A stretch of 15,845 bases of DNA from an uncultured beta proteobacterium (GTDB lineage: Bacteria > Pseudomonadota > Gammaproteobacteria > Burkholderiales > Burkholderiaceae). Made by a program: the position numbers and the translations under genes. The stretch is from the NCBI GenBank assembly GCA_903827075.1, contig CAIKGX010000205.1, forward strand, positions 1 through 15,845, given 5' to 3'. The notes beneath the pieces are model-generated. The model searched no databases. It was not told the origin of the DNA and was given only the letters and a program-made list of their open reading frames with translations. Positions 1 to 6,768 of this stretch are shown here, one piece after another. The first letter of the stretch is position 1. Each line of letters opens with the position of its first letter.

Positions 1-183
1 ATTGACTTGCCAGACCGCATGAACCACAAAGCCATTTTGATTTTAGAAATTGGCAATGAACGCGAGCACTTTGAAGCGGCTTTCCCCCGACTTGAAGCAG
101 TCTGGTTAGAAACCAGTGCTGGGGAAGATCAAGTCTTGTTGCTCACCAAAGAGGCACTTTTGAAAATTGACACAAAGTCATGA
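1..183 (+). CDS. prmB: PrmB, ribosomal protein L3 glutamine methyltransferase, C-terminal end (5' part outside window)
   Basis: The reading frame is open from base 1 and ends at TGA 181-183, giving the last 60 residues of a protein. The stretch with LEIGNE, then FP.LE..WLETSAGED and a final LLTKEAL, resembles the C-terminus of PrmB, which N5-methylates a glutamine of ribosomal protein L3 using S-adenosylmethionine. The catalytic NPPY motif would lie upstream and is not in the window, so the call rests on the tail alone. Leucine codons include CTT, TTG, CTC and only two TTA, as in the next gene. The 114 bases before yheS (184-297) hold no clear promoter or terminator; a 14-codon ATG frame overlapping the stop is not convincing. 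Confidence 0.72.
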   Translation: MDLPDRMNHKAILILEIGNEREHFEAAFPRLEAVWLETSAGEDQVLLLTKEALLKIDTKS

Positions 184-297
184 AAAAAAAGCCCCCTTTG
201 AAGGCTATGATCAAGCGCAATTGAGCACAACTCTCCCCCATCCCCAATTGATCTCCATCGGTCCCTCCTTGAGCGCGGCCGATGCTCAAACCCTTTC

Positions 298-2286
298 ATG
301 ATTCAACTGAAAAATGTCACGCTGCGCCGCAGCGCCAAAGTCTTGCTAGATGCGGCTTCCGTCACACTCAATCCAGGTGAAAAAGTAGGCTTGGTGGGCC
401 GCAATGGCGCTGGCAAATCCACCCTGTTTGCGCTCTTCAATGGCAGTTTGCATGAGGACGGTGGCGACTTTTCTATTCCCAAGCAATGGCGATTGGCTCA
501 GGTGGCCCAAGACATGCCAGAGACAGAAGAAAGTGCAACGGATTTTGTGCTGGGCGGCGATACAAAATTGGCAGAGCTGCGTGCTGTGCTGCATGCAGCT
601 GAACTGTCAGAAGATGGCATGGCCATGGCACATGCTCACGTGGACTTGGCAGATGCCGGCGAACATGACGCCGTGCCAAGAGCTCAATCTTTGATTTTGG
701 GTTTGGGATTCCGAACAGCCGAATTGGATCACCCCGTTAACAGTTTCTCTGGCGGCTGGCGAATGCGTCTGCAATTGGCGCGCGCTTTGATGTGCCCCTC
801 TGACTTGCTCATTTTGGACGAGCCCACCAACCACTTGGATTTGGATGCCTTGGTTTGGCTAGAAGCATGGCTTAAACGTTATATGGGCACCATGGTTGTG
901 ATCAGCCACGACCGAGAATTTCTAGATGCCGTCACGGACGTCACGCTGCACATTGAACACGCCAAGCTCAACCGGTATGGCGGCAATTACAGCGCGTTTG
1001 AAACCCTGCGAGCACAGCAACTTGAATTGCAACAAGCCTCCTTTTCAAAGCAGCAAGACAAGATTGCACATTTGCAAAAGTTCATTGACCGATTCAAGGC
1101 CAAAGCCAGCAAAGCCAAACAGGCTCAAAGTCGCGTCAAGGCGCTGGAACGCATGGAAAAAATTGCACCCGTTCTGGCGGATGCCGATTTCACCTTTGAA
1201 TTCAAAGAACCTCAAAATTTGCCCAACCCCATGTTGGCGATCACCAATGCCAATCTGGGCTATTCAGTCGATGGCATCGACAAAGTCATTGTGAAGCAAG
1301 TCAACAAATCTGTTTTGGCGGGCGAGCGCATTGGCATCTTGGGTGCCAACGGGCAAGGCAAATCTACTTTGGTCAAAACCATTGCCCGCAGCATCAAGGC
1401 TTTGTCTGGCGAACTGACAGAAGGCAAGGGCCTGAACATTGGCTATTTTGCCCAGCAGGAATTGGATGTATTGCACCCCGCCGACAATCCGCTAGAACAC
1501 ATGATTCGCTTGGTCAAAGAACTGGGCGCTACACCGGGTCAGTCTTCTCGCGAACAAGATCTGCGAAATTTTTTAGGCACTTTCAACTTCACCGGTGACA
1601 TGGTCAAGCAAAACGTGGGCTCCATGAGTGGCGGTGAAAAAGCCAGGCTGGTATTGGCCATGATTGTGTGGCAACGCCCTAACCTTTTGTTGCTCGATGA
1701 GCCCACCAACCACTTGGACTTGGCCACACGCGAGGCCTTGTCCATGGCCTTGAACGAATTTGAAGGCACCGTGATGTTGGTCAGCCACGATCGCGCCTTG
1801 TTGCGAGCCGTTTGTGATGAGTTTTGGTTGGTTGGCCGCGGAGAAATCAAACCATTTGATGGCGACCTAGACGATTACCAGCGTTATTTGTTAGAAGAGT
1901 CCAAACGCTTGCGCGAGGAAGCCAAAAACAATGTGGCAGATGCGCCAGTGGTGGCCCCAGCTGTTGTGATGCCTGAGGCTCAAAAGCCGATAGCCAAGAT
2001 GGCCAACCGAACGCCAGATCAAAAAAAGGAAGACGCTCTTCAACGTCAACAGAAGTCAGCCCTTCTCAAACCTTTGAAAAAATCGATCGAGCAAGCTGAT
2101 CAAAAAATTGCGAAGTTAGAGGCCGAAAAATTAGCCTTGGAAAGCAAACTTGCAACTCCGCTGTCTCCAGCAGAAATTGCGGAAGCAGGCAAACTTCTCA
2201 AAACGGTTAACACGGACCTTGAAACCTTGGAAGTTCAGTGGCTGGCTTGGTCAGAGGAACTGGAAAGGCTTCATCAGGAAGCTTAA
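298..2286 (+). CDS. yheS: YheS-type ABC-F ATPase (translation-associated, no membrane domain)
   Basis: This 662-residue protein carries two ABC ATPase domains and no membrane segment, the ABC-F layout of proteins that act in the ribosomal E site. Domain 1 has Walker A GRNGAGKST (34-42), signature SGGWRMRLQLA (151-161) and Walker B LILDEPTNHLD (171-181). The linker at about 225-300 is rich in K, R and Q (RFKAKASKAKQAQSR). Domain 2 has Walker A GANGQGKST (349-357), signature SGGEKAR (444-450) and LLLLDEPTNHLD (463-474). A charged coiled-coil tail runs from about 575 to 662. The N-terminus, the SGGWRMRL signature and the tail match the pattern I know for E. coli YheS (637 residues) better than EttA or Uup. 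Its role in freeing stalled ribosomes is known only for the family. The start ATG has no strong Shine-Dalgarno sequence. By hand count only 4 of about 90 leucines use TTA, unlike the genes right of 2.5 kb. Confidence 0.9.
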   Translation: MIQLKNVTLRRSAKVLLDAASVTLNPGEKVGLVGRNGAGKSTLFALFNGSLHEDGGDFSIPKQWRLAQVAQDMPETEESATDFVLGGDTKLAELRAVLHAAELSEDGMAMAHAHVDLADAGEHDAVPRAQSLILGLGFRTAELDHPVNSFSGGWRMRLQLARALMCPSDLLILDEPTNHLDLDALVWLEAWLKRYMGTMVVISHDREFLDAVTDVTLHIEHAKLNRYGGNYSAFETLRAQQLELQQASFSKQQDKIAHLQKFIDRFKAKASKAKQAQSRVKALERMEKIAPVLADADFTFEFKEPQNLPNPMLAITNANLGYSVDGIDKVIVKQVNKSVLAGERIGILGANGQGKSTLVKTIARSIKALSGELTEGKGLNIGYFAQQELDVLHPADNPLEHMIRLVKELGATPGQSSREQDLRNFLGTFNFTGDMVKQNVGSMSGGEKARLVLAMIVWQRPNLLLLDEPTNHLDLATREALSMALNEFEGTVMLVSHDRALLRAVCDEFWLVGRGEIKPFDGDLDDYQRYLLEESKRLREEAKNNVADAPVVAPAVVMPEAQKPIAKMANRTPDQKKEDALQRQQKSALLKPLKKSIEQADQKIAKLEAEKLALESKLATPLSPAEIAEAGKLLKTVNTDLETLEVQWLAWSEELERLHQEA

Positions 2287-2354
2287 TTCTGAAGGCCTGA
2301 TCGCTGCAGGCTTGAAGGCGAAACTGGATGACAGGGTTAAAAGCACAGGCAAGA

Positions 2355-2388
2355 AAAAACCCCACAGAGCAAGCTTTGCGGGGTTTTT
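2355..2388. terminator. Bidirectional rho-independent terminator between yheS and tRNA-Lys
   Basis: AAAAACCCC (2355-2363) pairs with GGGGTTTTT (2380-2388). Inside, GCAA (2369-2372) pairs with TTGC (2376-2379) around a 3-base loop, leaving a 5-base bulge on one side. Read rightwards it gives a GC stem and five Ts after yheS; read leftwards it gives the same after the tRNA, whose 3' end is 19 bases away. It can therefore end both convergent transcripts. Confidence 0.8.
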
Positions 2389-2406
2389 AAGAGAGGTTTG
2401 AGTATT

Positions 2407-2482
2407 TGGTGGGTCGGGCGAGATTCGAACTCGCGACCAACGGATTAAAAGTCCGCTGCTCTACCGACTGAGCTACCGACCC
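2407..2482 (-). tRNA. tRNA-Lys (anticodon UUU)
   Basis: Read on the minus strand, the gene starts GGGTCGG at 2482 and ends CCGACCCACCA at 2407, 76 bases in all. The seven-base acceptor stem pairs perfectly and CCA is encoded. The D arm holds TAGCTCAGTCGGTAGAGCA, the anticodon loop is CTTTTAA with anticodon TTT (lysine), and the T arm holds GTTCGAATC. No base looks out of place, so the gene should be functional. It faces yheS across a shared terminator and sits exactly where base composition changes. Confidence 0.97.
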
Positions 2483-2494
2483 AGTAAGACCAAG

Positions 2495-2503
2495 ATTATA
2501 GCA
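2495..2503 (-). promoter_or_regulatory. Extended -10 promoter of tRNA-Lys
   Basis: On the minus strand TGCTATAAT occupies 2503-2495: a perfect TATAAT preceded by TGN, an extended -10 element. I see no good -35 hexamer 16-18 bases upstream, which extended -10 promoters can tolerate. Transcription would start about 6 bases before the mature tRNA 5' end at 2482. The promoter lies on the amiC side of the compositional break. Confidence 0.65.
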
Positions 2504-2568
2504 AGAAGTTGGTCCGCATTCTTTGGGTCTGTTGATGTAGCCCTTCAACCCTTGTATTTACGAGATCA

Positions 2569-3909
2569 CTATGAGTTTATGCGTCTAGCAACTGGTGGGT
2601 TTTTGGAGAAATATTCCTTAATTCCTTTTAGAATTGCCTCAGCGATCCGGTCTTGATAGGCATCATCATTTAAGCGGGCCTCTTCCTGTGGGTTGCTAAT
2701 GAAGGCAGTTTCAACCAGGATGGAAGGGATATCTGGTGCTTTGAGAACCGCAAAGCTAGCTTGCTCTACTTTCCCCTTATGCAGGGTTGCAAATCCGCCG
2801 ATCTGCTTCAAGATAGAGTTACCTACTTGTAGGGAGTCTTTGATTTGGGCAGTAGTCGACATATCTAGCAAAAGATTGGCCACTTGCTTATCTTGTGTTT
2901 TGATATTAATGCCACCAATCAGATCGGATGCATTCTCTTTATTGGCCATCCATCGAGCCATCGAGCTACTGGCACCCATTTGCGATAGCACGAATACAGA
3001 TGCGCCTTTAGCACGGGATTCGATAAAGGCATCCGCATGAATAGACACAAATAAATCTGCCTCTACTCGACGTGCCTTTTGAACGCGTACATGTAAGGGT
3101 ACAAAATAATCACCGTCTCTGGTAAGGAAGGGTCGCATATAAGCTTCCCCTTCAATTTTGTCGCGCAGGCGTTTTGCAATAGAGAGAACCACATTTTTTT
3201 CTTTTGATCCCATGGAGCCAATCGCTCCTGGATCTTCACCGCCATGTCCGGGATCAATGGCAATCGTGATGAGGCGTTTGTATTTGGCAGGAGCGGGGAT
3301 TTCCTTAATCTCCGGGATGGCTTGCGCCATGGGAGTTTTAGGAGCCTCTTTTTCTTTCTTGATAGCAAATTGTGCAATCAGATCAATTTCTTCATTGGAT
3401 TTCTCGAGCGCCTTTTCTTTACGAGCACTACTCTTGACTAGCTCCATTAAGGGATCTGGTGGAGTGCTAGGGTAGAGATCTAGCACCATGCGGTATTGAT
3501 ATTCCGCAACGGGATCTAAGGTAAATAGCTGAGGCTTAACAGGCTCCTTTAAGTCAAACACCAAGCGCGTGACCCCTGGCTGAAATTGGCCAATCCGAAT
3601 TTGCGAAACATAGGGATCATTGGGTTTTACTTTGGCTACTAAATCTTTGAGTGTGGCATTGAGCTCCATACCTTGTACATCGACCACTAAGCGATCGGGA
3701 TTGGTCAATATCTGCTGAGTAATAGGTAAAGGAGTATCGGATTCTAAGGTGATGCGGGTGTAATCTTCTGAGGGCCAAATACGCACGCCTAAGATCTTGG
3801 CACCCCAAGCAATATCGATTTCGCGCAAGAGCAAAACAAAGCCCAATAACTTTACTGAAGATTTGAGGTACTGCCGTCTAGAAGAATGGGGTTTCTGACT
3901 ACGGCTCAT
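2569..3909 (-). CDS. amiC: N-acetylmuramoyl-L-alanine amidase AmiC (Tat-exported, AMIN + Amidase_3)
   Basis: This periplasmic zinc amidase of 446 residues cuts the bond between N-acetylmuramic acid and the peptide stem of peptidoglycan, and the family splits septal wall in dividing cells. The N-terminus has the twin-arginine motif SRRQYLK (10-16) before a hydrophobic stretch, so export through Tat is likely. An AMIN domain at about 37-147 targets the division site. A charged linker (about 155-210) leads to the Amidase_3 domain (about 213-435). Visible active-site residues are H222 in DPGHGG, E237 in SKEKN and H291 in SIHAD as zinc ligands, and E400 in VETAF as catalytic glutamate. The region at about 310-350 is the inserted segment thought to autoinhibit AmiC-type enzymes until an EnvC/NlpD-type activator binds. 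Its start overlaps the tsaE stop by 4 bases (ATGA), so the two are probably co-translated. No mutL follows, although this is common in related genomes. Confidence 0.92.
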   Translation of the reverse strand: MSRSQKPHSSRRQYLKSSVKLLGFVLLLREIDIAWGAKILGVRIWPSEDYTRITLESDTPLPITQQILTNPDRLVVDVQGMELNATLKDLVAKVKPNDPYVSQIRIGQFQPGVTRLVFDLKEPVKPQLFTLDPVAEYQYRMVLDLYPSTPPDPLMELVKSSARKEKALEKSNEEIDLIAQFAIKKEKEAPKTPMAQAIPEIKEIPAPAKYKRLITIAIDPGHGGEDPGAIGSMGSKEKNVVLSIAKRLRDKIEGEAYMRPFLTRDGDYFVPLHVRVQKARRVEADLFVSIHADAFIESRAKGASVFVLSQMGASSSMARWMANKENASDLIGGINIKTQDKQVANLLLDMSTTAQIKDSLQVGNSILKQIGGFATLHKGKVEQASFAVLKAPDIPSILVETAFISNPQEEARLNDDAYQDRIAEAILKGIKEYFSKNPPVARRINS

Positions 3910-4430
3910 AAAGTGGTGGGTGCGAACATTGTTAGGATCTGGATACCTTGATCAGTGCGAGCAGTAAAGGTCAGATCTCGCGCCTCATCATCCATGCCAG
4001 CACTGAGTTGAATCTGAACATCAAATGGGGGCAGGGTGCCGTCGGCTTTTTCAGGCCACTCAATTAAGCAGAATCCGGGCAGATCAAAATATTCAGAAAA
4101 ACCAGCTTCTTGCCACTCTAGGGGACTACGCATGCGGTAGAGATCAAAGTGATGTGCCGTCACGACTACTTTTTTGTGTCGACTAACCAGTATGAGGGGA
4201 TAGAGCTCACAAAGGGTGTAAGTAGGGCTCTTGACTCGGCCAACATAACCGATGCCCTGTATTAAATAGCGTGCAAAGGTCGTCTTGCCTGCCCCTAGAT
4301 CGCCCTCTAGGGAGATATTGATGTGGGAAGAGGGCTTGGCGATCAGAAATTGACCCAGAATTTCAGAAAAGCGCTGGGCCAGTGCGGCAGTATCCGCTTC
4401 TTGCCTACAATGCTGAGAGAATGAGTCCAT
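3906..4430 (-). CDS. tsaE: TsaE, tRNA threonylcarbamoyladenosine biosynthesis ATPase
   Basis: TsaE is the ATPase that works with TsaB and TsaD to place the t6A modification on A37 of ANN-decoding tRNAs. Numbering from the upstream ATG at 4436, Walker A GDLGAGKT is at 45-52, VKSPTYTL at 68-75, HFDLYR at 96-101 and the family mark IEWPEK at 125-130. Length (174-176 residues) is slightly above the usual 150-170. Two starts are possible: ATG at 4436 and ATG two codons later at 4430. AGGGA on the minus strand sits about 8 bases before the second but only 1-2 bases before the first, so I chose 4430. It is first in a two-gene operon with amiC and is divergent from queG, with under 50 bases for both promoters. 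Confidence 0.9.
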   Translation of the reverse strand: MDSFSQHCRQEADTAALAQRFSEILGQFLIAKPSSHINISLEGDLGAGKTTFARYLIQGIGYVGRVKSPTYTLCELYPLILVSRHKKVVVTAHHFDLYRMRSPLEWQEAGFSEYFDLPGFCLIEWPEKADGTLPPFDVQIQLSAGMDDEARDLTFTARTDQGIQILTMFAPTTL

Positions 4431-4479
4431 AGCCATTTCCCTAGTTTATTCAATTATTCCAATCCATTCTGTATTACTG

Positions 4480-5583
4480 ATGCCATCTTCCTTTACCTCT
4501 GGTCAACTTGATGATGCCAATCTGCGTGATTGGCTTTTGGCTCAAGCTAAGTTATTTGGCTTTGATGGTCTACGCATTACCGATACCCATCTAGGAGTAG
4601 CCACTGAGCGCTTAAATGAATGGCTCTTAGAAGGGCGTCATGGCCAGATGGAATATATGGCTCGCCATGCCAATTTACGTTCTGATCCACAAATGCTGGT
4701 ACCTGGAACGGTGAGAGTCATTTGTGTCACTATGAATTACCTATCCCCGTCGATTGATTTTGATCTGGAGTGGGAACGTATATCCAATCCTTCAGCAGCA
4801 GTGGTGTCTATGTATGCCCGTGGTCGGGATTATCACAAGGTATTACGCAATCGCTTACAGGATTATGCAAAAGCAATAGAAGATCGCATTGGTTCTTTTG
4901 GGTATCGCGTCTTTACAGACTCCGCTCCACTGATGGAGGTGGAGTTGGCTCGAAAAGCGGGTTTAGGTTGGCGTGGAAAACATACCTTGTTACTGAACCG
5001 CGAATCCGGCTCCACATTTTTCTTGGGGGAAATTTTGATCGATGTTCCTTTGCCCATTGACCAAGAAGAGGAATCGCATTGCGGTACGTGTACTGCTTGT
5101 ATAGATGTGTGTCCTACGCAGGCAATCACTGCACCCTATCAGTTGGATGCGCGTCGTTGCATCTCTTATCTCACCATTGAAAATCCTGATGCCATTCCAG
5201 TGGAGTTTCGCAGAGCCATGGGTAATCGGGTCTATGGCTGTGATGACTGTCAGCTCATTTGCCCATGGAATAAATTTGCGAAGCGCACTCAGTTACCGGA
5301 TTTTGCAGAACGTCATGGCTTAGGAAGAGCAAGCCTCTTACATCTATGGTCATGGACACAGGCCGAGTTCGAGCAGCGTCATGAGGGTAGCGCCATTCGT
5401 CGTATTGGTTATAGCAGATGGCGACGCAATTTAGCAGTAGCAATGGGCAATGCACTCGCTTCTGGAGAAGTAAACGCTACCGAAAAAGATTTAATACATC
5501 AAGAGTTGTCTAAGGCGCTAGATCATTCGGATGCTTTAGTAGCGGAGCATATTCAATGGGCTCTGGCTTTTACGCCAATATAA
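4480..5583 (+). CDS. queG: QueG, epoxyqueuosine reductase
   Basis: QueG reduces epoxyqueuosine to queuosine at wobble position 34 of tRNAs with GUN anticodons, using cobalamin and two [4Fe-4S] clusters in the cytoplasm. The 367-residue protein has the family's conserved FTDSAPLMEVELA (145-157; D147 is the likely proton donor) and GLGWRGKHTLL (161-171). Ferredoxin-type cysteines are C201, C204, C207 and C211, with the second set C227, C254, C257 and C261 in the YGCDDCQ..CPWN motif. A HEAT-like helical tail (about 300-367) ends the protein, as in characterised QueG. By hand count 14 of 40 leucines are TTA, sharply different from yheS. The start lacks a clear Shine-Dalgarno sequence, but no better in-frame start precedes the conserved region. 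Confidence 0.95.
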   Translation: MPSSFTSGQLDDANLRDWLLAQAKLFGFDGLRITDTHLGVATERLNEWLLEGRHGQMEYMARHANLRSDPQMLVPGTVRVICVTMNYLSPSIDFDLEWERISNPSAAVVSMYARGRDYHKVLRNRLQDYAKAIEDRIGSFGYRVFTDSAPLMEVELARKAGLGWRGKHTLLLNRESGSTFFLGEILIDVPLPIDQEEESHCGTCTACIDVCPTQAITAPYQLDARRCISYLTIENPDAIPVEFRRAMGNRVYGCDDCQLICPWNKFAKRTQLPDFAERHGLGRASLLHLWSWTQAEFEQRHEGSAIRRIGYSRWRRNLAVAMGNALASGEVNATEKDLIHQELSKALDHSDALVAEHIQWALAFTPI

Positions 5584-5616
5584 GCAAAAATCTACTTCCG
5601 CTTTTACAATCAACTA

Positions 5617-6402
5617 ATGACTTCAACGAATCAGCCATTTATAGATCCTAGCGAAAGAGCGTTAGAAGATTCAGTAGCTCAGCGATTCCAAAGTCGTAGT
5701 GATGCATTTTGGACGGGCATGCGGGACGCCGCTGGGGCACCCGCCATGGTGCTCTTTGCGGGGATGGTAGGCTTTGGTGCGATGGGTAAGACTAGCGGAC
5801 TAGATGTTTGGTTTACCAGCTTTACTAGCATCTTTATGTTTGCCTTGCCAGGCCAAGTTGTCTTGCTGGAGATGGCCATTACAGGATCCTCAGTCTTGGC
5901 GATTGCTTTGGCAGTCACCTTAACTTCTACCCGCTTTATTACGATGACGGTAACCCTTTTTCCGCAGTTTCATGAAAAAGACCGCAATCATCGTTTGTAC
6001 GCCTCGGTACATTTATTGGCCATGACTGCCTGGGCAATTTCGATGAGAGAGTTTCATACGATCGAAGCGAAGCATCGTTTAAGTTATTTTGTAGGGCTTG
6101 GTTTATTGTGCTGGCTGATTTCTATTCCAGGAACAATTTTAGGTTTCTACTTGGCCGGCATGGTGCCTACTCCAGTGACGCTTGGCCTTGTCTTTATCAA
6201 TCCACTATTCTTTTTGCTGACCTTTACCGAAGTAAAGCCGTGGATTAACCGCATCGCTATTCTTCTAGGCTGTCTGCTGGGCCCACTGTTCTTCTTATTG
6301 GATCGTGATACCAGTTTATTAACTACCGGATTAGTTGCGGGCACGATTGCTTATTACGTGGATCGAAAACTGTTACGCAAGAGACCAGGGGTGGTGAGTT
6401 GA
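5617..6402 (+). CDS. azlC: AzlC family branched-chain amino-acid exporter, large subunit
   Basis: This 261-residue inner-membrane protein has a soluble N-terminal tail of about 30 residues, the AzlC opening segment (FWTGMRDAAGAPAMVLFAGMVGFG), and several hydrophobic segments to the end. LPGQVVLLEM (about 78-87) and LTSTRFITMTVTLFPQF (about 101-117) resemble the conserved AzlC core. Family members pair with a small AzlD partner to export branched-chain amino acids or analogues such as azaleucine; the substrate here cannot be read from sequence. It starts 33 bases after the queG stop, and its TGA overlaps the azlD ATG by one base (TGATG). Weak Shine-Dalgarno at its own start suggests it may share a transcript with queG. 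Confidence 0.85.
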   Translation: MTSTNQPFIDPSERALEDSVAQRFQSRSDAFWTGMRDAAGAPAMVLFAGMVGFGAMGKTSGLDVWFTSFTSIFMFALPGQVVLLEMAITGSSVLAIALAVTLTSTRFITMTVTLFPQFHEKDRNHRLYASVHLLAMTAWAISMREFHTIEAKHRLSYFVGLGLLCWLISIPGTILGFYLAGMVPTPVTLGLVFINPLFFLLTFTEVKPWINRIAILLGCLLGPLFFLLDRDTSLLTTGLVAGTIAYYVDRKLLRKRPGVVS

Positions 6403-6743
6403 TGAACGCGAGTCTTTCTGGTTGGGGATTGTGGATTGCTTTAGCAGGAGCTGCTGTAGGAACCTATGTTTGTCGCGCGATTGGTGTCGTGCTGGCAAAG
6501 CATATTAATCAAGATAGCGAAATCTTTCGTTGGTTAGCTGCCGTTACTTATGCCATGGTAGCCGCATTGACAGTGCGCATGATTTTGATGCCGATTGGTT
6601 TATTGGCAACCGTTCCAATATGGATACGGATCCTGATTTGTGCTTTGAGTGTTGGCGTCATGATCTCAAAGCCTACACGCCGCCTCGTTCCAGCCTTATT
6701 GACTGGAACGCTCTTGATGGTCTCCTACGGCGTGATGCGCTAA
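6402..6743 (+). CDS. azlD: AzlD family branched-chain amino-acid exporter, small subunit
   Basis: This is a 113-residue, very hydrophobic protein with about four membrane segments. The start has the AzlD pattern (WIALAGAAVGTYVCRAIGV) and the centre RWLAAVTYAMVAAL. It is the expected partner of the adjacent AzlC, and the one-base TGATG overlap argues for coupled translation and a fixed ratio of the two subunits. A TTG one codon earlier (6399) could also start it, but the ATG at 6402 is preferred. Downstream, the gene converges on the dehydrogenase gene with a 25-base gap. A 6-bp inverted repeat there (6753-6771) has no T tract and is not convincing as a terminator. Confidence 0.85.
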   Translation: MNASLSGWGLWIALAGAAVGTYVCRAIGVVLAKHINQDSEIFRWLAAVTYAMVAALTVRMILMPIGLLATVPIWIRILICALSVGVMISKPTRRLVPALLTGTLLMVSYGVMR

Positions 6744-6768
6744 TACTGCTATTAAGCTTGCCTCCAGC

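Noticed and set aside
180..224. 14-codon ATG frame overlapping the prmB stop (Lys-rich start)
   Set aside because: Too short, no ribosome binding site, no family resemblance; the overlap with the stop is probably chance in an A-rich stretch.
2150..2401. Open frame running from the yheS tail through the terminator towards the tRNA
   Set aside because: It is out of frame inside yheS, crosses the terminator hairpin and shows no protein family features.
1..2482. Genomic island integrated at tRNA-Lys
   Set aside because: The geometry fits, but there is no integrase, no repeated tRNA 3' end in the window and the genes on the left are core functions. Kept only as one option in the composition finding.
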